Positions 33,098-40,282 of a stretch of 49,057 bases of DNA are shown here, one piece after another. Under the pieces are notes generated by a model. That model was not told the DNA's origin, did not search any database, and was given only the letters and a program-made list of their open reading frames with translations. The stretch spans positions 1 to 49,057 of the forward strand of contig JAKIVR010000012.1 of the NCBI GenBank assembly GCA_022750455.1, written 5' to 3'. Both the position numbers and the translations under genes were made by a program. How positions within the stretch are numbered: the stretch's first letter is position 1; each line of letters starts with the position of its first letter. The DNA is from Thermoplasmata archaeon. Lineage in GTDB: Archaea; Thermoplasmatota; Thermoplasmata; Lutacidiplasmatales; UBA184.

Positions 33098-34399
33098 GTG
33101 TCCATCGAATCGCTCCGCGGATTTCGGGACTATCTCCCCCCCGACGCCGGGGCTCGCTCGGAGATCCGCCGACGCCTGCGGGCCGCCGCCCGACGGTCGG
33201 GATTCCAGGAGCTCGAGACGCCGAGCGTCGAAAGCCTCGAGCTGTTTGCGAAGAAGAGCGGCGAGGAGATCGAGTCGGAGCTGTGGACGTTCGTGGACAA
33301 AGGGCAGCGTCCGGTCACCCTGATCGCGGAGTCCACGCCCGCGCTGGCCCGGATCTACGCGCAACGCGCCTCGGCCGAGGCGCTACCGGTCAAGTGGTTC
33401 TCCGTCGCCCGGGTCTGGCGGTACGAGGAGCCCCAAGCGGGCCGCACCCGGGAGTTCACGCAGTTCAATCTCGACATCCTGGGGGCGCCCGGCGTCGAGG
33501 CGGAGGTCGAGGTGTTGTCCACCGCGGCCGCGCTCCTCGACGAGGCGGGCGCGAAGGGGCTCTACGCGTTCCGGATCAACGACCGACGCCTGATCGAAGG
33601 ATTGGGCGACGCCTTCGGCGTCCGGGACCGTCCCGGTTTCCTCCGAGCGCTCGACCGGCGAGCCAAGAGCACGGCCGATGCCTTCCGGGACGAGTTGCGC
33701 ACATCGGGCCTCGACTCGGAGGCGGTTCGACGGTTGGAGGAGCTGTTCGAACGAGTCGGCCCCGGTGTCCCGTTGGGGGAGGCCGCGTCGTTCTGGTCGG
33801 CGCTGGAGGCATGGAACCTCTCCGAGGCGACCCGCGCCGCCATCGCGTCCCTCCGTCGGCTGTCGGAGCTGCTCGGCGCGGTGGGCATCGCGGATCGGGT
33901 CGTCCTCGACCCGGGGATCGTTCGAGGCTTGGCCTACTACACCTCGACCGTGTTCGAGGCGTACGATCGGACCGGGGATGGACGAGCGCTGTTCGGTGGA
34001 GGCCGGTACGATGGGCTCATCGAGCTGTTCGGGGGACCGGCGACCCCGGCGTGCGGACTCGCGATCGGGGACCAGACCCTCGAGATCCTTCTCCGATCCC
34101 ACGGTCGATGGCCGGAGGGCGAGCCGGCACTGGACACGTACGTCGTGGCGATCTCGGCCAACGAACTCCCTCTCGCCCTGAGCTGGGTCGCGCGCCTCCG
34201 GGCCGCGGGCCTCGCGGCGGACTGCGACGTCATGGGTCGCTCGTTGACCAAGCAGCTCAAGGAGGCGTCGCGGCGGAAGGCCCGCCGTGCGATCCTGCTG
34301 GGCCCCCGTGAGGTCGCTCGTGGTGTCGTGCTGGAGCGGGATCTGGTGACGGGGGATCAACGGGAGCTGCCGGCATCCGGGCCGCCATCTCCGGTGTGA
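33098..34399 (+). CDS. hisS: Histidyl-tRNA synthetase
   Basis: Class II synthetase charging tRNA-His, 433 residues. N-terminal GFRDYLPPDAG, motif 2 arginine region (ARVWRYEEPQAGRTREFTQFN), the histidine-specific segments VRGLAYYTSTVFE and GGGRYDGL (motif 3 side), and a C-terminal anticodon-binding domain. A leaderless GTG start is supported by a TATA-like box 28 bases upstream. The last 143 bases overlap the antisense end of the TPD nuclease gene. Its substrate tRNA is also in this window (10919-11025) with the G-1/C73 identity pair. Confidence 0.96.
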   Translation: MSIESLRGFRDYLPPDAGARSEIRRRLRAAARRSGFQELETPSVESLELFAKKSGEEIESELWTFVDKGQRPVTLIAESTPALARIYAQRASAEALPVKWFSVARVWRYEEPQAGRTREFTQFNLDILGAPGVEAEVEVLSTAAALLDEAGAKGLYAFRINDRRLIEGLGDAFGVRDRPGFLRALDRRAKSTADAFRDELRTSGLDSEAVRRLEELFERVGPGVPLGEAASFWSALEAWNLSEATRAAIASLRRLSELLGAVGIADRVVLDPGIVRGLAYYTSTVFEAYDRTGDGRALFGGGRYDGLIELFGGPATPACGLAIGDQTLEILLRSHGRWPEGEPALDTYVVAISANELPLALSWVARLRAAGLAADCDVMGRSLTKQLKEASRRKARRAILLGPREVARGVVLERDLVTGDQRELPASGPPSPV

Positions 34400-35141
34400 G
34401 CCCCTCGATCATATCGCCGTCCCACAGCAGGATCCCGGGGGGAGACGTCGCGCCCTCCACGTATCCGTGCCAGTAGACGACCGCGCCTTCGCCGAACAGC
34501 TCGGTGTAGGGGCCGAGCTGCCGCTTCAGGTTCCGACGCAGTTCGACGTCGTCGCCGAAGTTCCCCTTCGACTCGATCCATTGCAACTTCTGGCCGAAGA
34601 AGACGATCGGTTTGTCGAGGAGGGCATCCGGGGTCTTCGCATACTTGCCCCGGAGGTCGACCTCCGTCCGGTAGCCGATGCCGTGCTTCTCGAGCCAGTT
34701 GTACAGTCGCTCCTCCCCTATCCGTCCGCGTTCCCGCTGCAGCTCCATTCCCTGCGGGGAGTAGATGAGGTCGTGGTCGAGGAGCTCCTGGACCTCCTCC
34801 CGCAGCCGCTGGTCGGGAGCGGTCTTCGGGTCCAAGAAGCAACCCCAGATCTTCTTCCGGGGCAGTTGGAGTTCCTGCAGGAGGATCTGCCCGGTCAGCA
34901 CCGGGGGGAACTTCCACTCCTGGGCGATCTCGTAGATCCGGCGGCCGTGCCGCCACTGGTCGGCGAGTCGCGGCATCTGACGTTTGATCACGTAGAACCG
35001 GCGCGTGGCGTCGCGGGTCACCCGGTGGGTGTGGATGACCAACAACAGCTCGGGGTCTCTCCCCTCCCGCTCCGCGATCTTGGCGATATCTTCGTACGTG
35101 GCGAGCGCATCATAGAGGCGTTGGTAGGTGGGGCGATCCAT
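34257..35141 (-). CDS. TPD-motif nuclease-like protein (CDIN1/C15orf41 family)
   Basis: 294 residues. Family of archaeal and animal proteins related to human CDIN1, with a predicted restriction-endonuclease fold. N-terminal helices (residues 1-130) resemble DNA-binding HTH segments; the PD-(D/E)xK core shows TPD at 170-172 and the E-x-K pair at 190-192 (WIESKGNF). The substrate and biological role in archaea are unknown. ATG 35141 begins MDRPTYQRLY, as in relatives, and the open frame upstream has no match. The last 45 residues (Pro/His/Gly-rich) are read through the antisense strand of the hisS end, which may mean a real overlap or simply a late stop. Confidence 0.8.
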   Translation of the reverse strand: MDRPTYQRLYDALATYEDIAKIAEREGRDPELLLVIHTHRVTRDATRRFYVIKRQMPRLADQWRHGRRIYEIAQEWKFPPVLTGQILLQELQLPRKKIWGCFLDPKTAPDQRLREEVQELLDHDLIYSPQGMELQRERGRIGEERLYNWLEKHGIGYRTEVDLRGKYAKTPDALLDKPIVFFGQKLQWIESKGNFGDDVELRRNLKRQLGPYTELFGEGAVVYWHGYVEGATSPPGILLWDGDMIEGLTPEMAARMPAAPVDPPSPDPAPARHHERPHGGPAGSHGGPSAATPP

Positions 35142-35270
35142 GCCGAGTCCCGGACGGACCGAAAGACGGTCCGTGAACGGCCCTAGGGAGCCCGGGGGGA
35201 CTATAGCGGCGTTGGTCGCCAGTCCCCCCAGGGTCCGGTCGACCGGAATCCCCCCGCCCGCGGCGCATAC

Positions 35271-35278
35271 GCTTAAAC
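35271..35278 (+). promoter_or_regulatory. TATA-like box of the InlB-repeat-like surface protein
   Basis: GCTTAAAC in GC-rich DNA, 38 bases before the ATG at 35312, leaving a leader of about 12 bases. Confidence 0.45.
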
Positions 35279-35311
35279 GACGGGACTCCGTTACCCTAGT
35301 GCCGCTCAAGA

Positions 35312-36202
35312 ATGGGCGGAGCGAGAGCCGTGGAACAACGCGCAGTGGCCGCAGCGGTCGTCCTCCTGATGGTAGCCGGAGGCGTGGCGTTCGGTTCATC
35401 GGCTCCCACCGTCGGCTCGGCCTCGGCTCCGGTAGATTTCCATCCCCCCACTCCGAACGGTCAATCCGCCGGTCCCGGCGCGCACGCGGAGATCGCCCGT
35501 ACGGCGGTCGCGGATCCGAGTGCGTACCAAGTGAAGTTCAACTCGAGCACGAAGTTCTCCAACGGCACTTCATGGACGGTGACGATCGGAGGGACGACCT
35601 ACACCTCGACCGGATCGAACATCACGGTCGGCAATATCACGGCCGGGGACTACAACGTCACCGTGGACACGGTGCTCTCTCCGGATACGCTCACCCAGTA
35701 CACGCCCACGAGCCCCACCTTCTCGATCTCCGTGTCGGGGAACACGAGCCCGGTCGTGACGTTCCGGGTCAGCTACTGGGTCTCGATCTGGGCGGCCGGC
35801 CCCGGCGCCGTGATCCCTGGAACCGGTTGGTATCCGGCCGGTTCGGTCGTCCAACTCACCGCCGCGGCCCGGCCCGGCTACGTCTTTGCCGGGTGGTCCG
35901 GCTCCGGCCAAGGCGCGTACAACGGAACGGACACCACTCTCTCGGTCACGGTCGGGGGACCGGTCCAGGAGATCGCCATCTTCGCGCCGGAGCCCCCGGT
36001 CGCCCGGACCATGTCCGGGACCCCCACGTTCTGGAGCTCCCCGACGATCGTGGCGACCTTGGCGGTCGCGGCCCTCCTCTCGGGCCTCGGCGTCGGGGTC
36101 GTGATCTGTCGTCGCCCCCCGGAGCGTGGACCCCCCTCGAGTTCGATCGCCACGCTCGCGTACGCGATCCGGGACGAAGCTCCCGCGACCGAGCGCACGT
36201 AG
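35312..36202 (+). CDS. Surface protein with InlB-like repeat and membrane anchor
   Basis: 296 residues: a signal peptide (AVAAAVVLLMVAGGVAFG), a beta-sandwich region (about 70-155) with several sequons (NGTSW, NITV, NVTV), then a single Listeria-Bacteroides (InlB B) type repeat around residues 168-225 (WYPAGSVVQLTA, then GYVFAGWSGSG), one transmembrane helix (VATLAVAALLSGLGVGVVIC) and a cytoplasmic tail. Such repeats occur in adhesion-type surface proteins. Free-standing gene with its own promoter; it converges on nadE with 14 bases between stops. Confidence 0.8.
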   Translation: MGGARAVEQRAVAAAVVLLMVAGGVAFGSSAPTVGSASAPVDFHPPTPNGQSAGPGAHAEIARTAVADPSAYQVKFNSSTKFSNGTSWTVTIGGTTYTSTGSNITVGNITAGDYNVTVDTVLSPDTLTQYTPTSPTFSISVSGNTSPVVTFRVSYWVSIWAAGPGAVIPGTGWYPAGSVVQLTAAARPGYVFAGWSGSGQGAYNGTDTTLSVTVGGPVQEIAIFAPEPPVARTMSGTPTFWSSPTIVATLAVAALLSGLGVGVVICRRPPERGPPSSSIATLAYAIRDEAPATERT

Positions 36203-36216
36203 CCCGAGTCGGGTCG

Positions 36217-37026
36217 TCAGTCCCGCCAGTCGATCCCGATCGTCCGCAACCGCACCTTCGGGATCGGCGCCGAGCGTCGTTTGTGCCGGAACCGGCCGAC
36301 CCGGTCGGCGATCTCCCGGACGCGTTCGGGGCTCTCACCCGTCACGCGGGCGATCTCCTCCTCCGAGCGTAGCTCCTCCAAGCCGAGGAGGATGCGGTCG
36401 ATCCGCGCGTAGGAGCCGCCCAGCTCGGCCTCGTCGGTCTGGCCCTCCCACAACCCGGCCGTCGGGGCGCGCTCTCGGATCGCGGCCGGCAGCTCGAGTT
36501 GGCGCGCCAGCTCCTGGATCTCGCTCTTGTACAGATCTCCCAGGGGCAACAGGTCGACTCCCCCGTCGCCGTGCTTGGTGAAGTACCCCAGGAGGATCTC
36601 CGACTTGTTGCCCGTCCCGAGAACAAGACCTCGGTGCTCCCGGGCGAGCGCGTAGACGATGGTCATTCGGAGCCGGGCCTTGGTGTTCCCCCACGTGAGC
36701 CGGTCCTTCAGCTCGGGGAGAAGCTGGCGGAGAGCGGCCTCGGCGGAGTCGATCGGGATCACGCGAGGCTCGGTCCCCAGAGATCGAGCATAGGCGATGG
36801 TCTCCTCGGAGAGCGCCGCCGGATACGCGGCATCCGGGAGCAGGACGGGCATCACCCGCTCCGGACCGAGAGCGTCCCGGGCGATCCGGGCCACGAGGGC
36901 GCTGTCGATCCCGCCGCTGAGGCCGATGACGACCCGCTCCGCCTGGGCGTCGGCGACGTGGGCGCGGAGAAACTCCGAGATCGTCGCGAGAGCGTGGGAG
37001 GTCAGACGGGGCGTCAGATCGCTCAC
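36217..37026 (-). CDS. nadE: NAD+ synthetase, ammonia-dependent
   Basis: Amidates nicotinic acid adenine dinucleotide to NAD+. 269 residues with PP-loop SGGIDS (37-42), LLPDAAYP, and the downstream TGNKSEILLGY and KHGDGGVDLLPLGDLYK motifs. There is no glutaminase domain, so ammonia is the expected nitrogen donor. The GTG at 37026 is chosen because it overlaps the RaSEA stop as GTGA, the junction seen across this window; a longer version starting at 37083 would overlap RaSEA by 61 bases. Last gene of the Lsm-ribK-RaSEA-nadE operon. Confidence 0.93.
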   Translation of the reverse strand: MSDLTPRLTSHALATISEFLRAHVADAQAERVVIGLSGGIDSALVARIARDALGPERVMPVLLPDAAYPAALSEETIAYARSLGTEPRVIPIDSAEAALRQLLPELKDRLTWGNTKARLRMTIVYALAREHRGLVLGTGNKSEILLGYFTKHGDGGVDLLPLGDLYKSEIQELARQLELPAAIRERAPTAGLWEGQTDEAELGGSYARIDRILLGLEELRSEEEIARVTGESPERVREIADRVGRFRHKRRSAPIPKVRLRTIGIDWRD

Positions 37027-38045
37027 GACGAATCCGCTCCGAGCGGCTCCAGCGCCCGTTGCGTCTTCCACGTCGCGCGACACGCGCAGTCGAGCTCATC
37101 GAGCGCGTCCCACGCCTGGTCGAGGGACGCCGCCTCGATGGCGGCGAGCACCGTGCGGTCGCAGCGACCGCAGTTCCGCGGGCCCCGCGGGAGACCGCCC
37201 GCGGTGGGGAAGGAGACGAGCCGAGCGCCGTGCCGATCGCGCGAGCCGTCCCGCAGCACCTCCACGACGCTCCACAGCCACGGGGGCCGGTAGCGTCCGC
37301 GGCGGAACAGCCACTCCACGACGGTCCCGTTCTGGATGTGGACCGGGTTCACGGATAGGGTGTCGAACTTCGGAGACGCCACCCGGATCGAGGTGAGGAC
37401 GTCGCGGATCGCCTCGTCCTCGGTCAGGTACGGGGGCTTGAGGAGGAGGTAGCCCTTCGGATGCGCCCCGAACTGGCGGACCCGGTCCGCGCCGTCGAGA
37501 TACTCCTTCGGCGGCGCGTTCTTGTGGACCAGGCGGAGCAGGACGTCGGGCTGGGTCGACTCGAGCCCGAGGGCGATCTCGAGATCCCCGTGGAAGACGT
37601 CCCGGAGCTCCCCCACGGTCGACTCGGTGACGAACTCCGGCAGCGATTCGAAGAGGAAGCGGGTCGCCCGACCCTCGAACGCCGAGATGAGGCGTCGTCG
37701 AGAGGACGGATCGACCTCCCGGTCGTCGAGGAAGCTGCCGGAAGTGTACACCTTCACATACGGCTCCCCCCGGTAACGCAACAGGGCCTGATCGATCTGC
37801 GTTCCGAGCTCCTCCGGCGTCGCCGAGCGGCCGAGGGTATCCTTGGCGTAGCCGCACATCGAGCAGCCCTTCTGGTCCGCCCAGTAGCAGCCGCGCGTCC
37901 TCAGGATCAGAACAAAGGCGTCGACCCGTGTCGTCCCGATCGCCTCGGCCTCCCGCCAGAGGTTCACGTATCGGTCGGCCGTGGCGTCCGCCTCCCGCGA
38001 CGGCCGGCGATCCCGCGCGATCGTCCGGGCGACGGACTCCGTCAA
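37023..38045 (-). CDS. Archaeosine biosynthesis radical SAM protein (RaSEA)
   Basis: Radical SAM partner of ArcS in making archaeosine at position 15 of archaeal tRNAs: it cleaves the lysine adduct left by ArcS. 340 residues. The cluster motif is the unusual C-x7-C-x2-C (Cys53, 61, 64: GCYWADQKGCSMCGY), matching this family instead of the standard C-x3-C-x2-C. ETFLESLPEF-like and GLESTQPDVLLRLVHKN segments follow, and a C-terminal cysteine cluster (CGRCDR, CAC) may bind zinc. ArcS itself is not in the window. It starts four bases after ribK. Confidence 0.88.
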   Translation of the reverse strand: MTESVARTIARDRRPSREADATADRYVNLWREAEAIGTTRVDAFVLILRTRGCYWADQKGCSMCGYAKDTLGRSATPEELGTQIDQALLRYRGEPYVKVYTSGSFLDDREVDPSSRRRLISAFEGRATRFLFESLPEFVTESTVGELRDVFHGDLEIALGLESTQPDVLLRLVHKNAPPKEYLDGADRVRQFGAHPKGYLLLKPPYLTEDEAIRDVLTSIRVASPKFDTLSVNPVHIQNGTVVEWLFRRGRYRPPWLWSVVEVLRDGSRDRHGARLVSFPTAGGLPRGPRNCGRCDRTVLAAIEAASLDQAWDALDELDCACRATWKTQRALEPLGADSS

Positions 38046-38049
38046 CGGC

Positions 38050-38763
38050 TCAGGTCTCCTGGATCTCCACGTCGATCGGGTCGCCGTCCTTGACGTGGAG
38101 CTGGTCCCGAAGTCGGGCCGGGGCGATGAACTCGGCGACCTCCTTGTGGATCGTTCGGTCCGGCGCGATCAGGTGCGCGTCGACGCCGTCGAGGTGGGCG
38201 GTCAGGCAGAGCGCCCCTCCGAACGTACGTCCGCTGGCCGTGAACCCATCGATCCGGATCCCACGCCAATCGCGAGCGCCGGCGACCTGCACGACGTCCA
38301 CCGGTCCGACCCGCACGTTCAACGTGCCCGGGTACGGGGAGTATCCGAGGCGGGTCTCGAACTGCCGGACGTAGCCGGGTTGACTGAGATAGTACCGTCC
38401 TTCGCCGAGTCCGGATTCGACGGTCCCACGGAACTTCAGCTTGGACGGCCCTTCGAAGATCCGTCGGTACTCCGAGTACTCCCGGCGGAGCGTCTCGAGT
38501 CCCTGGGCGGTGAGGAGGAGGCGCGGTTTGCGGGCGCCGAGGGTTCGCTCGATCAGCCCCTGACGCTCCAAGGAGAGGAGGTATCGATCGGCGGCCTGCT
38601 GACTGACCCCCAGCTTCGTACCGATCTCGCTCGAGGTGAGGACCACGGCCTGCCGGTCGGCGCCCGCGGCGGCGACCACCTTGAGGAGGGCGATCTCCTC
38701 GTGGTGCACGCGAGGCCGAGGGGGAGTCGGGGTCGTCCGGGCCGGGCGAGTCGAGGCCGTCAC
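38050..38763 (-). CDS. ribK: CTP-dependent riboflavin kinase with HTH domain
   Basis: Archaeal enzyme making FMN from riboflavin with CTP. 237 residues: an N-terminal winged helix (about 25-85, SSEIGTKLGVSQQAADRYLLSLERQGLI) and a C-terminal DUF120 cradle-loop barrel (FRGTVESGLGEGRYYLS, YPGTLNVRV, RTFGGALC). The HTH suggests it may also regulate riboflavin genes, as proposed for fused members of this family. The GTG start overlaps the Lsm stop as GTGA. No riboflavin biosynthesis gene lies nearby. Confidence 0.9.
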   Translation of the reverse strand: MTASTRPARTTPTPPRPRVHHEEIALLKVVAAAGADRQAVVLTSSEIGTKLGVSQQAADRYLLSLERQGLIERTLGARKPRLLLTAQGLETLRREYSEYRRIFEGPSKLKFRGTVESGLGEGRYYLSQPGYVRQFETRLGYSPYPGTLNVRVGPVDVVQVAGARDWRGIRIDGFTASGRTFGGALCLTAHLDGVDAHLIAPDRTIHKEVAEFIAPARLRDQLHVKDGDPIDVEIQET

Positions 38764-38999
38764 GGCGAGGATCCGGGCGGGCCGCCCGCCGCATAGAGCG
38801 AGATCACGTTCGATCCGCGCAGCACGACGCGGCCGAGACGGCGCGTCATCTCCGCCGTGCGCTCCTCGACATCATCGAGGACGAGGTTCATGTGCTCGTC
38901 CCCGCCCAACAGACGGCCGACGATCACCCGGTTGTCCTTCAGCCGGAGCTCGACGCGCTGTTGGACCAAGCGATCGACCAGGGAGCTGGGCGTCGACAT
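38760..38999 (-). CDS. Sm-like archaeal protein (Lsm/SmAP)
   Basis: RNA-binding subunit that forms a heptameric ring, 79 residues. Sm1 (VELRLKDNRVIVGRLLGGDEHMNLVLDD) and Sm2 (RRLGRVVLRGSNVISL) are both intact, including the RNA-contacting N-x-V and RGxN residues. A TATA-like CCCTTATTCC lies 27 bases before the ATG, predicting a leaderless transcript. First gene of the four-gene operon with ribK, RaSEA and nadE. Confidence 0.93.
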   Translation of the reverse strand: MSTPSSLVDRLVQQRVELRLKDNRVIVGRLLGGDEHMNLVLDDVEERTAEMTRRLGRVVLRGSNVISLYAAGGPPGSSP

Positions 39000-39020
39000 G
39001 CGCGCTCAGACGGGAGGGGA

Positions 39021-39030
39021 GGAATAAGGG
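39021..39030 (-). promoter_or_regulatory. TATA-like box of the Lsm-nadE operon
   Basis: Minus-strand ACCCTTATTCC region centred 27 bases before the Lsm ATG (38999), so transcription should begin at the start codon. Confidence 0.5.
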
Positions 39031-39139
39031 TTTCCGAGCCGACCGACGATCTCGGGGAGCGGGTGGTCGGCGAACGCTCATAGGGGGCACCCGTTTGGGC
39101 CCGACGCCGCGACCCCCGCTGCGGCAGGTCTCTCAGCCC

Positions 39140-40282
39140 ATGGTAGATTCGGAACAACGCGGCCTCGACGACGTCGTGATCGGCAGTTCGGCGATCTCCC
39201 GGGTGGACGGGGAGGAGGGGCTGCTCTGGTACCGAGGGTACTCGATCCAGGACGTCGTCACCCACCTCGGGTACGAGGGCGTCGTGCACCTGCTCCTGTG
39301 GGGGGAACTCGGCGACCGGGATCCGCCGGAGGAGCTGGTCATTCGGTTGGGCGAGCTGCGCGGGTTGTCGGGGCCCGAAGCCGCGATGGTCGATGCGATC
39401 CCTTCGAACGCGCCTCCGATGGACGCCCTCCGCGCGGGGCTCGGCGGATTGGGGGGCCGCGGGTTCGGCTACCCCCCCGATGAGACCGACGTGCTCGTCC
39501 TCGTCGCCGTGCTGCCGACGATCCTCACTCGATTCTGGCGCCGGGTCCGGGGGCTTCCGATCGTGGCGCCCGATCCGAAGCTCGACCACGTCAAGAACTA
39601 CCTGACGATGCTCCACGGGGAACCGCCGAGCGCCCGGCGTACCACCGCGCTCGAGAGCTACTTCGACATCCTCGCCGACCACGGAATGAACCCGTCGACG
39701 TTCACCTTGCGCTTGGCGCTCTCGACGAACACCACGTTGCTCGCCGCGGAGTCCGCCGCCATGGGGACGCTGCAGGGACCGCTCCACGGGGGCGCCATGG
39801 ACCGCGTCATCACGATGCTCGACACGGTCGGAGATCTCGACCGGGCGCCGCGGATCATCCGGGAGGCGCTCGACCGGAAGGAGCGGCTGTTCGGCTTCGG
39901 CCACCGGGTCTACAAGGTCGACGACCCGCGGGCCGACCTGCTTCGTGAGATCGCCTCCCATTCCGCGGAGCCGAAACGGTTCGAACTCGCTCGCGGTGTC
40001 GAGGAGATCGCGCTCGATGAGCTCGCCCGCCGCCGGCCCCAGCAACGGTTGCGGACGAACGTCGAGTTCTACGCGGCCGTGGTCCTCGAATCGGCCGGGA
40101 TTCCGCCCCCGCTGTTCGTGCCCACGTTCGCCCTGGCCCGTTCGATCGGCTGGGGCGCCCATGCGATCGAGCAGGCGGCGACGAACCGGCTGATGCGCCC
40201 GGAGCTCGAGTATTCCGGCAAGGAGCTCCGAGAGTTCCCGTCCCGGTTCCCGGGACGTCGGACGGCGGACCGCCGGGCCTAG
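39140..40282 (+). CDS. gltA: Citrate synthase (CitA-like)
   Basis: Condenses acetyl-CoA with oxaloacetate, entry of the TCA cycle; 2-methylcitrate synthase is the alternative. 380 residues. Conserved histidines at 181 (DHGMN), 216 (GPLHGGAM) and 255 (FGHRVYK) are present. The position of the catalytic aspartate (usually NVDFY) holds glutamate here (TNVEFY, Glu309). The C-terminus ([15 protein letters not shown], then [12 protein letters not shown]) is normal. ATG 39140 begins at the usual N-terminus. A weak TATA-like GCTCATAGG lies at 39076-39084. The stop TAG is palindromically shared with dnaK (CCTAGG). Confidence 0.92.
   Translation: MVDSEQRGLDDVVIGSSAISRVDGEEGLLWYRGYSIQDVVTHLGYEGVVHLLLWGELGDRDPPEELVIRLGELRGLSGPEAAMVDAIPSNAPPMDALRAGLGGLGGRGFGYPPDETDVLVLVAVLPTILTRFWRRVRGLPIVAPDPKLDHVKNYLTMLHGEPPSARRTTALESYFDILADHGMNPSTFTLRLALSTNTTLLAAESAAMGTLQGPLHGGAMDRVITMLDTVGDLDRAPRIIREALDRKERLFGFGHRVYKVDDPRADLLREIASHSAEPKRFELARGVEEIALDELARRRPQQRLRTNVEFYAAVVLESAGIPPPLFVPTFALARSIGWGAHAIEQAATNRLMRPELEYSGKELREFPSRFPGRRTADRRA

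Noticed and set aside
30093-33364. Very long antisense frames over tiaS, htpX and the neighbouring genes (30093-31988 and 31355-33364)
   Set aside because: Mirror of well-supported plus-strand genes, Arg/Gly/Pro-rich, no start signals.
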